Positions 11,701-20,800 of a stretch of DNA of 64,000 nt are shown piece after piece (position 1 is the first letter of the stretch; every line of letters begins with the position of its first letter). A program made the position numbers and the translations under genes. The DNA comes from Pratylenchus scribneri (taxonomy: Eukaryota > Nematoda > Chromadorea > Rhabditida > Pratylenchidae). The DNA lies in NCBI GenBank assembly GCA_030063045.1, contig JAQSEB010000021.1, positions 2,604,001 to 2,668,000 on the forward strand, given 5' to 3'. The notes beneath the pieces are model-generated. The model saw only the letters and a list, made by a program, of their open reading frames with translations. It ran no database searches and had not been told where the DNA came from.

Positions 11701-13439
11701 GTTGAACGATCTGCCGCCGCATTTAATTTGTATGCATTCCAATCGTATTCGGCCAATTCAATCCCATCATTCTTCATCTGAAATTGGATCAAACCAAAAA
11801 TTTTACATTTGTTATTAATGAATTAAATTATTGGTACTTATTAAGTTTACATCCCCTTTTTGAAAAGTGCTTGGTCCCCCCTATGGGTCATCGGGTTTAG
11901 GGTTAGGGTCATTTCAGGAATATGTTAGGGATTGGATTTGGATGATGTAAAAATCATCTCAAATGTATCCAAAACCCAAACCCTAATCCTAACACCAAAA
12001 GGGTGGACCCTTCACTTTTTCCTCACTTTTTTCAAGGTGACCCAAAAAGGGGATGCAAACTTAAACAAGTACCAAATTATATTATTTTTAATTAAAAAAA
12101 ATCAAATTTTGGATAACATTGAAAAATTGCTAAAATTTTCAAAAAAAAAATGTTGGAAAATTAAGAAAATTCTAAAAACATTCAAAAGCGGATGGAAGGA
12201 TTGACATTTTCCATTAGCTTATTTATACTTTAAGATATCCATACCTCGTCGTTTGTTGATTTGTTAGGTTCATCAATAAAAAGAGGAATAATATTTCCTT
12301 TTGTGTTCTTTCTTCTGCATTTTGGACACTGTTCCTTAGTCTAAATAAATTAAGATTTTTTTGTGAATTAAAAATTTTTATATTACATCAATCCATCTTT
12401 TTATGCATTTATGATGATAAGTATGACCACAATTAAGTGTTGAAATATCATCCAATTTGAATGGATTCATGCAAATTGGACATTCTCCAAAATATTTACT
12501 TTTTTCCTCCATTTTCGCTATTTCATTCTTTAATTCAACATTTTCCTTCTCCATTTTTTCCATTTCATTTTTCAATTCAATGTTTTCTTTCTTTACGGCC
12601 AATAAATCCTCCTAAATTTATAATTTTAATTTTATTTTCTTTATTAAAATTTACCTCCAATTTTTCATTCGCATTTTGTTCATTTTTTGTTTCTGAAGTT
12701 AAATAAATTAAAAAACATTTTAAATTAAAAAATATGAAATTTATAAATGAATTAGGGAAAAAGTTTGATCTTTTTATCTATATTTCTCAGATATAAAGAA
12801 GAAATATTGTAGGAAAGAAAAATTAGATAAAAATTATCCAATTAATTAATAAATAAAATGAAAAATGGCATAAAATCAACATAAAGTGAGTAAATCATTT
12901 TCTCATTATTAATTATTATTTTGAATTTAAATTTATCTCAAAATTTTTGAGAAAAAATTCACTCAGTAAAATTTTTAAAAAAACCTAATTTTTTCATAAA
13001 TCTATAAAAATATGCCAAGAGAAATAAAAGGAACTTGCCAAAAAAACTATTTCGAATATTTAAAAGTAGATCGAAATATTCCACAAAATATTTACAATAA
13101 TTTTTAATTGATTATCGATAAAATTAAATGTTGGGAAAAATAAATTAATTCAAAAAAGTACTATGAGTAGAACTTAAGAATAAAAAAAATTCTGTGCAAG
13201 TGGAACAATAATTTTATTTTAGTTATTTAATAAATTAATATTTACCAATTTTTGATGAAGAAGAGGAAGATGGTTCATATTGTCCAATGGTAGTTTTCTT
13301 ACCCTTCTTCTTCTTTTTTCTTCCACCTTAAAAATTACATTGTAAGAATAAGATTATCAAAATTACATTCAGCAATGGCCACAATGATGAATATGATTAT
13401 CAGTAGAATAAATATTCTACGGATTGAATAATTGAACAT
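5721..13439 (-). CDS. Secreted RING-H2/SPRY protein (full-length copy, arm A)
   Basis: Nine exons (13367-13439, 13246-13326, 12655-12692, 12387-12611, 12245-12340, 11654-11777, 11494-11596, 10313-10554, 5721-5860) total 1122 bp and join in frame to 373 residues. Residues 1-23 form a signal peptide or signal anchor with an AIA cleavage motif. Residues 27-35 are polybasic (RKKKKKGKK), a possible nuclear signal. A coiled coil of repeating ENxELKNE spans about 65-103. RING-H2 ligands are C108, C111, C125, H127, H130, C133, C144 and C147. SPRY spans about 172-373 (GFSDQKF, VLGWGYKSNSIGIW, FATLNGQLL, and VNFGKDEW near the C-terminus). RING proteins of this type are E3 ubiquitin ligases and SPRY domains bind target proteins. 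The order is coiled coil-RING-SPRY without a B-box, unlike TRIM proteins. Intron 7 uses a GC donor. Introns 5, 7 and 8 carry transposons. An effector role is inference. Confidence 0.8.
5918..6833. mobile_element. Tc1/mariner-type MITE, 916 bp
   Basis: The ends read CAGGGTGCGCCAAAAGTCC (left) and CTGGGTACGCCAAAAGTCC (right, inward), two mismatches in 19, flanked by TA at 5916-5917 and 6834-6835 as Tc1/mariner integration gives. The interior has no transposase. A run of 12 G precedes the right terminal repeat at 6805-6816. It lies in the last intron of the - strand RING-SPRY gene, 57 bp from the final exon. The terminal repeat is shared with the element at 10581-11473. Confidence 0.82.
6846..7227. 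mobile_element. Foldback MITE with 142-bp arms
   Basis: Arms at 6846-6987 and 7086-7227 are near-perfect inverted repeats of equal length, starting inward as CGAATATGGGGAATTGACG and CGATTATGGGGAATTGACG. The ~98-bp loop holds repeated TTAGGG and CTAGGG motifs. No target duplication could be fixed with confidence. There is no coding sequence. It sits between the Tc1-type MITE and the MULE inside the same intron. Confidence 0.8.
7271..7489 (+). repeat. MULE left terminal inverted repeat
   Basis: 219 bp, pairing with 10074-10292. Outside the outermost ~10 bp the two are almost identical. It is built of about five sub-repeats of AATTTGGCAACAAAAA, then TCGTTATAATCGATGCAAAC and CGGTTTATATTAAAACAAAA. 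The sub-repeats are plausible transposase-binding sites. Confidence 0.85.
7490..7833. other. MULE interior 3' of the transposase, with a + strand coding-like patch
   Basis: From 7513 to the TAA at 7669-7671 the + strand is open and its composition is protein-like (NETWANIDNEGVKQCYLEWK and following residues). There is no ATG in a convincing context and no clear acceptor. It could be a captured host exon, a relic of a second element gene, or chance. The remainder is AT-rich. Confidence 0.35.
7834..9976 (-). CDS. Mutator-like transposase (MULE, SWIM zinc finger)
   Basis: Eight exons (9804-9976, 9489-9750, 9149-9445, 8930-9104, 8743-8882, 8381-8695, 8062-8338, 7834-8018) sum to 1824 bp, 607 residues, and every splice phase agrees; introns are about 42-60 bp. 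An N-terminal C2H2-like FLYWCH/FAR1-type motif (YFTCRFARRQANACP, then HTQH) should bind DNA. The MULE DDE core has D231 in FSVDGTYKL, D295 in LMADGDAAIT, the CWP...H motif after it, and E415 in TNNGTESSNKQLK. The C-terminus has a SWIM zinc finger with C551, C553, C562 and H564, then an AT-hook RKRGRPKN at 590-597. The role is cut-and-paste transposition in the nucleus. The start ATG at 9976 is the first in frame. Donors of introns 2 and 6 (GTTTTTT) are weak, so these need transcript proof. Confidence 0.88.
10074..10292 (-). repeat. MULE right terminal inverted repeat
   Basis: 219 bp, the inverted partner of 7271-7489. It lies about 100 bp upstream of the transposase start and so probably contains its promoter. 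Just inside, at about 10044-10073, is a second ACCGGTTT-like block not shared with the left repeat. Confidence 0.85.
10581..11473. mobile_element. Tc1/mariner-type MITE, 893 bp, with an empty site in arm B
   Basis: The terminal repeats read CAGGGTGCGGCAAAA inward at both ends, with TA duplications at 10579-10580 and 11474-11475. It lies in intron 7 of the RING-SPRY gene. The arm-B copy of this intron (17455-17498, 44 bp) lacks it: 44 + 893 + 2 equals the 939 bp of the arm-A intron. No transposase is encoded; the interior is AT-rich. Confidence 0.92.
11832..12074. mobile_element. MITE of 243 bp, arm A only
   Basis: The ends are inverted repeats, TGGTACTTATTAAGTTTACA at left and TGGTACTTGTTTAAGTTTGC read inward from the right, each followed by ATCCCCTTTTTG or TCCCCTTTTTG. 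Flanks share AATTAT at 11826-11831 and 12075-12080, a possible 6-bp target duplication. It is absent from the matching arm-B intron. The centre holds GGGTTTAGGGTTAGGG-like sequence. The superfamily is undetermined. It lies in intron 5 of the RING-SPRY gene. Confidence 0.82.
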
Positions 13440-13856
13440 TTCCTGTCTTCTTGTAATTCAGAATGATTTGGAAAAAAAATTCAAATAATTTGATTCTTTC
13501 AACTACAGAATTATTTAAATTTATTTTAATTTAAGAAAATTTTTTTAAATAGAATGAAAAATGAAGGAATATAGTTGACATTTTTGAGAATATTATCTAT
13601 CATTATTGGTTATCCAATTATGTAATTTTGGCCAAAATATGCTCATGCCCCAAAAATATAAATTATGAAAATATTAAATTATTGATTATAATTTCAAAAT
13701 ATTTAATTAATATATTAAATTAATTTCACTAATATGAATATTTGTTAATTAATTCGGTGCTGGAATTTTAGGATGGGCAAAATGGGGAAAGGGAATAGGC
13801 ACTGAATTGATTTATTCTATTAAATAGTGGATGAATATTTTAGATCGGTGCCAGAG

Positions 13857-14014
13857 AAAATGATCAACCGTTCAAAATATTCGGATGATCGGAAGATTAA
13901 TCGTTATGGAAAATGATCAACCGTTCAAAATATACGGATGATCGGAAGATTAATTGTTATGGAAAATGATTAACCGTTCAAAATATTCGGATGATCGGAA
14001 GATTAATTGTTAGA
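13857..14014. repeat. Three 53-bp tandem units in arm A
   Basis: Units at 13857-13909, 13910-13962 and 13963-14014 contain GATCAACCGTTCAAAATATT and CGGATGATCGGAAGATTAAT. Arm B has a single copy near 14592-14645, so the unit expanded in A or contracted in B after the inverted duplication. The internal CGGATGATCGG is a partial palindrome. Confidence 0.85.
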
Positions 14015-14055
14015 AAATTAAAGGGGAAAAGATCACTCATGTCTATTTGCCCATT

Positions 14056-14551
14056 AGCCTTTCCCAATTAGCGCTTATCCCAGAAGGAGGGGAGAATGGC
14101 CTATTTTTGATGTTGGCAAATATTATTGATGGCCGAGAATGAGCATTAGCAAAGGTATTTTGAAAGGATGAAGCCTAGAAAAATATAGAACGATCCCATT
14201 TTTAGTATTACGCTTGCCTGAATTTTAGCTGTGCGATTTCGCTCATACATGAATAAATGACATCAGATGATAAGAGGATAGAGGCACTAATACTACTATG
14301 GCATTATTGAATGATGAAAGAGAAATGCAGCCAAAAACACAAAATATTTAGTTAAACCAAATACATAAAATGTTAGAGAAAAAACACAAAATGTTAGGGA
14401 AAAACACAAAATATTTGGAGGATTTAGTAATTGGCATTTAGCACTTTTTTGCCTTCACACCTTTCCATTTTTTTTTCTTCCAATCTTCTTTATCAATCCA
14501 AACTAACAACAAAATTATTTGGGAGCGCATCGCCATGCCGCTGGAAAGCGA
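14056..14551. other. Single-copy spacer of the inverted duplication
   Basis: About 496 bp with no inverted partner. No gene is evident. It holds a small degenerate tandem repeat at about 14332-14423 built on AAACACAAAATATTT and AAAATGTTAG. Confidence 0.6.
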
Positions 14552-17501
14552 AATGGGCAAATAGGCATGAGTGATCTTTTCCCTTTTAATTTTCCATAAC
14601 GATTAATCTTCCGATCATCCGAATATTTTAAACGGTTGATCATTTTCTCTGGCACCGATCTAAAATATTCATCCACTATTTAATAGAATAAAAATAAATC
14701 AATTCAGAGCCTATTCCCTTTCCCCATTTTGCCCATCCTAAAAGCTAAAACCCAACACCGAATTAATTAACAAATATACATATTAATATTAATGAAAATA
14801 ATATATTAATTAAATATTTTGAAATTATAATCAATAATTTAATATTTTCATAATTTATATTTTTGGGGCATGAGTATATTTTGGCCAAAATTACATAATT
14901 GGATAACCAATAATGATAGATAATATTCTCAAAAATGTCAACTATATTCCTTCATTTTTCATTCCATTTAAAAAATTTTTCTTAAATTAAAATAAATTTA
15001 AATAATTCTGTAGTTGAAAGAATCAAATTATTTGAATTTTTTTTTCCAAATCATTCTGAATTACAAGAAGACAGGAAATGTTCAATTATTCAATCCGTAG
15101 AATATTTATTCTACTGATAATCATATTCATCATTGTGGCCATTGCTGAATGTAATTTTGATAATCTTATTCTTACAATGTAATTTTTAAGGTGGAAGAAA
15201 AAAGAAGAAGAAGGGTAAGAAAACTACCATTGGACAATATGAACCATCTTCCTCTTCTTCATCAAAAATTGGTAAATATTAATTTATTAAATAACTAAAA
15301 TAAAATTATTGTTCCACTTGCTCAGAATTTTTTTTATTCTTAAGTTCTACTCATAGTACTTTTTTTGAATGGTTTTATTTTTCCCAAAATTTAATTTTAT
15401 CGATTAAAAATTATTGTAAATATTTTGTGGAATATTTCGATCTACTTTTAAATATTCTAAATAGTTTTTTTTGGCAAGTTCCTTTTTATTTCTCTTGGCA
15501 TATTTTTATCGATTTATGAAAAAATTAGAATTTTTTTAAAATTTACTGGAATGAATTTTTTCTCAAAAATTTTGAGATAAATTTGAATTCAAAATAATAA
15601 TTAATAATGATAGAATGATTTACTCACTTTATGTTGATTTTATGCCGATTTTCATTTTATTAATTAATTGGATAATTTTTTTATCTAATTTTCTTACCTA
15701 CAATATTTCGGTCGGTAATGTTTTAGCGCCACCGTTTTAGCGCCAGTAGACGTTTTAGCGCCAGCTGTTCCCCCTTAATATTTCTACTTAAAAACTAGTT
15801 TTTTGGGGTTTTTGACTATGGAGACTCCGAATTTGGCATTAGTTTTTCATTTTCTTTATTAGTTGAACCGGTATAGGTTCACAAACCGGTTTCGAAAATT
15901 CAAAGTTTGACATTTTGGGCCAAATTATTTATCAATCGATGTGTCTCGTCGAGCTGATTACGGATCTGAAATCGGTTTCACATAAAACCCAAAACTAAAA
16001 AAGTTATGGCCATTTAAAATTTCATTAGATGTATAAGTGGCCCACTTAACTAAAATGGCCATAACTTTTTTAGTTTTGGGTTTTATGCAAAATTGATGAC
16101 AGATTCGGACTCGACTCATCAAGACGCGTCGATTGATGTATATATTGACTTGATTTGAAATCATTGATTTTTCATCATGTCATAGATTTTTTTTCTTGAC
16201 AAGATATCAATTAAATGGATATCAGAATCGGATTTCCCGACCCCGAAAACCCTAAATTCGACATTTTTACATCGAAATATAAAGGGGAACAGCTGGCGCT
16301 AAAACGTCTACTGGCGCTAAAACGGTGGCGCTAAAACGTTGGCGCTAAAACGGTGGCGCTAAAACGTCCCGGTCCGCAATATTTCTTCTTTATATCTGAG
16401 AAATATAGATAAAAAGATCAAACTTTTTCCCTAATTCATTTATAAATTTCATATTTTTTAATTTCATTTAATTTCATATGTTTTCTAATTTATTTAACTT
16501 CAGAAACAAAAAATGAACAAAATGCGAATGAAAAATTGGAGGTAAATTTTAATAAAGAAAATAAAATTAAAATTATAAATTTAGGAGGATTTATTGGCCG
16601 TAAAGAAAGAAAACATTGAATTGAAAAATGAAATGGAAAAAATGGAGAAGGAAAATGTTGAATTAAAGAATGAAATAGCGAAAATGGAGGAAAAAAGTAA
16701 ATATTTTGGAGAATGTCCAATTTGCATGAATCCATTCAAATTTGATGATATTTCAACACTTAATTGTGGTCATACTTATCATCATAAATGCATAAAAAGA
16801 TGGATTGATGTAATATAAAAAATTTTTTAATTCACAAAAAATCTTAATTTATGTAGACTAAGGAACAGTGTCCAAAATGCAGAAGAAAGAACACAAAAGG
16901 AAATATTATTCCTCTTTTTATTGATGAACCTAACAAATCAACAAATGACGAGGTAATAATTGGATATCTTAAAGTATAAATTTGCTAATGGAAAATGTCA
17001 ATCCTTCCATCCGCTTTTGAATGTTTTTAGAATTTTCTTAATTTTCCAAATTTTTTTTGAAACTTTTAACAATTTTTCATTATTATCCAAAATTTGATTT
17101 TTTTTTTAATTAAAAATAATTAATTATTACAAGTGTTAAATTTTTTGGTTTGATCCATTTTCAGATGAAGAATGATGGGATTGGGATTGATTTGGCCGAA
17201 TACGATTGGAATGCATACAAATTGAATGCGGCGGCAGATCGTTCAACAAAATTGACCATTTCCGAGGAAGGAATCGTCACTACTAACTCGGATGGTAAAA
17301 ATTAAAGAAATTAAAATAAAAATCTTTTTTAATTAAATGATTATTTTTTAGGATGGAATTGTATACGTTCAATTTTGCCGATTCCTGCATTAAATTTGAA
17401 TACCATCAATAAACCATTGATTACTTTCTACTTTGAAATAGAAATTCTCAGAAGGCAATTCGTTTATAAATATATTTCCCAATTTATTCATTATTCAGGA
17501 G
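14552..17501. repeat. Inverted duplication, arm B
   Basis: The reverse-complement partner of arm A. It contains one arm-specific transposon (15709-16376) and a 6-bp in-frame insertion in exon 6 (GGGATT, adding two residues). Homology to arm A ends at 17501, 3 bp into exon 8 of the gene; from 17502 the sequence is unrelated and leads into the satellite. Confidence 0.93.
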
Positions 17502-17562
17502 CAGGGGTGCAATGGGAGAGCGGATTGCGCTTGTTTGGTCAAAGGTTGTTTGGGTGGGTTGA
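15078..17562 (+). CDS. RING-H2/SPRY copy truncated at the 3' end (arm B)
   Basis: Seven exons match arm A (15078-15150, 15191-15271, 16504-16541, 16585-16809, 16857-16952, 17165-17294, 17352-17454). They keep the signal peptide, polybasic stretch, coiled coil and full RING-H2, plus the first third of SPRY. If the GC-AG intron 17455-17498 is spliced, the frame continues only 21 foreign codons to TGA at 17560-17562, predicting 269 residues. Without splicing, a tail runs to about 17611. The SPRY core with the last two exons is gone, so target binding through SPRY should be lost, though a secreted RING protein could still be made. It could be a pseudogene; no frameshift or stop is seen in the remaining exons. 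Confidence 0.72.
15709..16376. mobile_element. MITE of 668 bp with TTTTAGCGCCA terminal sub-repeats, arm B only
   Basis: It is flanked by an 8-bp duplication CAATATTT (15701-15708 and 16377-16384); arm A has this site once, uninterrupted. The ends are inverted repeats starting CGGTCGG and CGGACCGG, and carry three (left) and five (right) copies of TTTTAGCGCCA, then CAGCTGTTCCCC. A second, inner inverted repeat (ACCCAAAACTAAAAAAGTTA at about 15990 and its complement near 16066) surrounds the centre. There is no transposase. It lies in intron 2 of the arm-B gene. An 8-bp duplication fits hAT or P-like elements; the superfamily is unproven. Confidence 0.85.
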
Positions 17563-17836
17563 GGATGGAGGGTCGTGGCACCAATCTGTCCTTACATGGG
17601 ACAAATCTTAATGAGTTGTGCTTAGATTGTAGTGTTGCTGGGCTATTGATCGCTGAGTTGAGCTGAGCACGGTCAAAGTTGGTTGAATAGGCTACTGGGC
17701 TCAGACTCAGATCCAATGTACGTAGAGCTGGGTTGGCTGGGCAAGGGGCATAGTGAACGGCTAGGCTGTTGGGCTCCAACACAATGGACCGTTAAGTTGT
17801 ATTGGGCTGGGCCAGTGAAATGTTGGGCTGAGTGAA
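17502..17836. other. G-rich junction segment between arm B and the satellite
   Basis: About 335 bp of much higher GC than the flanking nematode DNA. The + strand is G-rich with recurring TGGGCT and GCTGGG motifs (for example TTGGGCTGGGCCAG), the opposite strand bias to the following array, whose + strand is C/T-rich. I do not recognise it. A minus-strand open frame across 17495-17782 has no domain I know. Confidence 0.55.
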
Positions 17837-20800
17837 CTGCCCCATTTCTGCCCCCTTTTTTTCTGCCCCTTTTTTTTTCTGCCCCATTTCTGCCCCTTTT
17901 TTTCTGCCCATTTTTTCTGCCCCATTTCTGCCCCTTTTTTTCTGCCCCTTTTTTCTGCCCCTTTTTTCTGCCCCATTTCTGCCCCTTTTTTCTGCCCATT
18001 TTTTCTGCCCCATTTCTGCCCCTTTTTTTCTGCCCCATTTCTGCCCCTTTTTTTCTGCCCCATTTCTGCCCCCTTTTTTTCTGCCCCTTTTTTTCTGCCC
18101 CTTTTTTTCTGTCCCCATTTCTGCCCCTTTTTTTCTGCCCCTTTTTTTCTGCCCCATTTCTGCCCCTTTTTTCTGCCCCATTTCTGCCCCTTTTTTCTGC
18201 CCATTTTTTCTGCCCCATTTCTGCCCCTTTTTTCTGCCCCATTTCTGCCCCTTTTTTTCTGCCCCTTTTTTCTGCCCTTTTTTCTGCCCCATTTCTGCCC
18301 CCTTTTATTCTGCCCCATTTCTGCCCCTTTTTTTTCTGCCCCATTTCTGCCCCTTTTTTTCTGCCCTATTTCTGTCCCATTTCTGCTCCTTTTTTTCTGC
18401 CCCTTTTTTTCTGCCCCATTTCTGCCCCTTTTTTCTGCCCCTTTTTTTCTGCCCCATTTCTGTCCCTTTTTTCTGCCCTATTTCTGTCCCATTTCTGCTC
18501 CTTTTTTTCTGCCCCTTTTTTTCTGCCCCATTTCTGCCCCTTTTTTCTGCCCCTTTTTTTCTGCCCCATTTCTGTCCCTTTTTTCTGCCCCTTTTTTCTG
18601 CCCCTTTTTTTCTGCCCCTTTTTTTCTGCCCCATTTCTGCCCCTTTTTTTCTGCCCCTTTTTTCTGCCCTTTTTTCTGCCCCATTTCTGCCCCCTTTTAT
18701 TCTGCCCCATTTCTGCCCCTTTTTTCTGCCCCTTTTTTTCTGCCCCATTTCTGCCCCTTTTTTCTGCCCCATTTCTGCCCCTTTTTTTCTGCCCCATTTC
18801 TGCCCCTTTTTTTCTGCCCCATTTCTGCCCCTTTTTTTCTGCCCCATTTCTGCCCCCTTTTTTTCTGCCCCATTTTTTCTGCCCCTTTTCTGCCCCTTTT
18901 TTTCTGCCCCATTTCTGCCCCTTTTTTTTCTGCCCCATTTCTGCCCCCTTTTTTTCTGCCCCTTTTTTTCTGCCCCTTTTTTTCTGCCCCTTTTTTTCTG
19001 CCCCTTTTTTTCCTGCCCCTTTTTTTCTGCCCCATTTCTGCCCCTTTTTTTCTGCCCCATTTCTGCCCCTTTTTTTCTGCCCCTTTTTTTCTGCCCCTTT
19101 TTTCTGCCGCATTTCTGCCCCCTTTTTTTCTGCCCCATTTCTGCCCTTTTTTCTGCCCCTTTTTTTCTGCCCCATTTCTGCCCCCTTTTTTTCCTGCCCC
19201 TTTTTTTCTGCCCCATTTCTGCCCCTTTTTTTCTGCCCCATTTCTGCCCCTTTTTTTTCTGCCCCTTTTTTCTGCCCCTTTTTTTCTGCCCCTTTTTTTC
19301 TGCCCCTTTTTTTCTGCCCCATTTCTGCCCCTTTTTTCTGCCCCTTTTTTTCTGCCCCATTTCTGCCCCTTTTTTTCTGCCCCTTTTTTTCTGCCCCATT
19401 TCTGCCCCTTTTTTTCTGCCCCTTTTTTCTGCCCTTTTTTCTGCCCCATTTCTGCCCCCTTTTATTCTGCCCCATTTCTGCCCCTTTTTTCTGCCCCTTT
19501 TTTTCTGCCCCATTTCTGCCCCTTTTTTTTCCTGCCCCTTTTTTTCTGCCCCTTTTTTTCTGCCCCATTTCTGCCCCTTTTTTTCTGCCCCATTTCTGCC
19601 CCTTTTTTTCTGCCCCTTTTTTTCCTGCCCCTTTTTTTCTGCCCCATTTCTGCCCTTTTTTTCTGCCCCATTTCTGCCCCTTTTTTTCTGCCCCATTTCT
19701 GCCCCTTTTTTTCTGCCCCTTTTTTCTGCCGCATTTCTGCCCCCTTTTTTTCTGCCCCATTTCTGCCCCTTTTTTCTGCCCCTTTTTTTCTGCCCCATTT
19801 CTGCCCCCTTTTTTTCCTGCCCCTTTTTTTCTGCCCCATTTCTGCCCCTTTTTTTCTGCCCCATTTCTGCCCCTTTTTTTTCTGCCCCTTTTTTCTGCCC
19901 CTTTTTTTCTGCCCCTTTTTTTCTGCCCCATTTCTGCCCCTTTTTTCTGCCCCTTTTTTTCTGCCCCATTTCTGCCCCTTTTTTTCTGCCCCTTTTTTTC
20001 TGCCCCATTTCTGCCCCTTTTTTTCTGCCCCTTTTTTCTGCCCTTTTTTCTGCCCCATTTCTGCCCCCTTTTATTCTGCCCCATTTCTGCCCCTTTTTTC
20101 TGCCCCTTTTTTTCTGCCCCATTTCTGCCCCTTTTTTTTCCTGCCCCTTTTTTTCTGCCCCTTTTTTTCTGCCCCATTTCTGCCCCCTTTTTTTCTGCCC
20201 CATTTCTGCCCACTTTTTTTCTGCCCCATTTCTGCCCCTTTTTTTTCTGCCCCATTTCTGCCCCTTTTTTTCTGCCCCATTTCTGTCCCTTTTTTCTGCC
20301 CCCTTTTTCTGCCCCTTTTTTTCTGCCCCTTTTTTTCTGCCCCATTTCTGCCCATTTTTTCTGCCCCATTTCTGCCCCTTTTTTTCTGCCCCTTTTTTCT
20401 GCCCCTTTTTTCTGCCCCATTTCTGCCCCTTTTTTCTGCCCATTTTTTCTGCCCCATTTCTGCCCCTTTTTTTCTGCCCCATTTCTGCCCCTTTTTTTCT
20501 GCCCCATTTCTGCCCCCTTTTTTTCTGCCCCATTTCTGCCCCTTTTTTTCTGCCCCATTTCTGCCCCCTTTTTTTCTGCCCCTTTTTTTCTGCCCCTTTT
20601 TTTCTGCCCCTTTTTTTCTGTCCACATTTCTGCCCCTTTTTTTCTGCCCCTTTTTTTCTGCCCCATTTCTGCCCCTTTTTTTCTGCCCCTTTTTTCTGCC
20701 CTTTTTTCTGCCCCATTTCTGCCCCCTTTTATTCTGCCCCATTTCTGCCCCTTTTTTCTGCCCCATTTCTGCCCCCTTTTTTTCCTGCCCCTTTTTTTCT

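Larger units (their letters stand above)
10552..14055. repeat. Inverted duplication, arm A
   Basis: This pairs in reverse complement with 14552-17501 and carries exons 1-7 and the first 3 bp of exon 8 of the - strand RING-SPRY gene. The exon-4 copies match at 12387-12611 and 16585-16809 with one amino-acid change seen (L116 versus F). Removing the two A-specific transposons (895 and 249 bp with target duplications) and two extra 53-bp units leaves about 2.25 kb, matching arm B without its own insertion (about 2.27 kb). The outer edge at 10552 is inside the gene. Confidence 0.93.
13440..15077. promoter_or_regulatory. Shared palindromic 5' region between the two RING-SPRY copies
   Basis: The start codons at 13439 (-) and 15078 (+) face away from each other. 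The ~600 bp next to each start are inverted copies, so both genes should carry the same proximal promoter, separated by a unique spacer. No TATA box or binding motif can be assigned with confidence. Both starts are preceded by the same GACAGGAA. Confidence 0.55.

Noticed and set aside
11932..12204. Plus-strand 90-codon frame
   Set aside because: It begins inside the 243-bp MITE and runs into an AT-rich intron; the sequence is low-complexity lysine/isoleucine.
12461..12706. Plus-strand 81-codon frame, with an identical partner at 16490-16735 on the minus strand
   Set aside because: It is the antisense of the RING and coiled-coil exons in each arm; the reciprocal copy just reflects the inverted duplication.
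17495..17782. Minus-strand frame of 95 codons in the G-rich junction
   Set aside because: No recognisable domain; high GC alone reduces stop codons. It overlaps the truncated + strand gene end.
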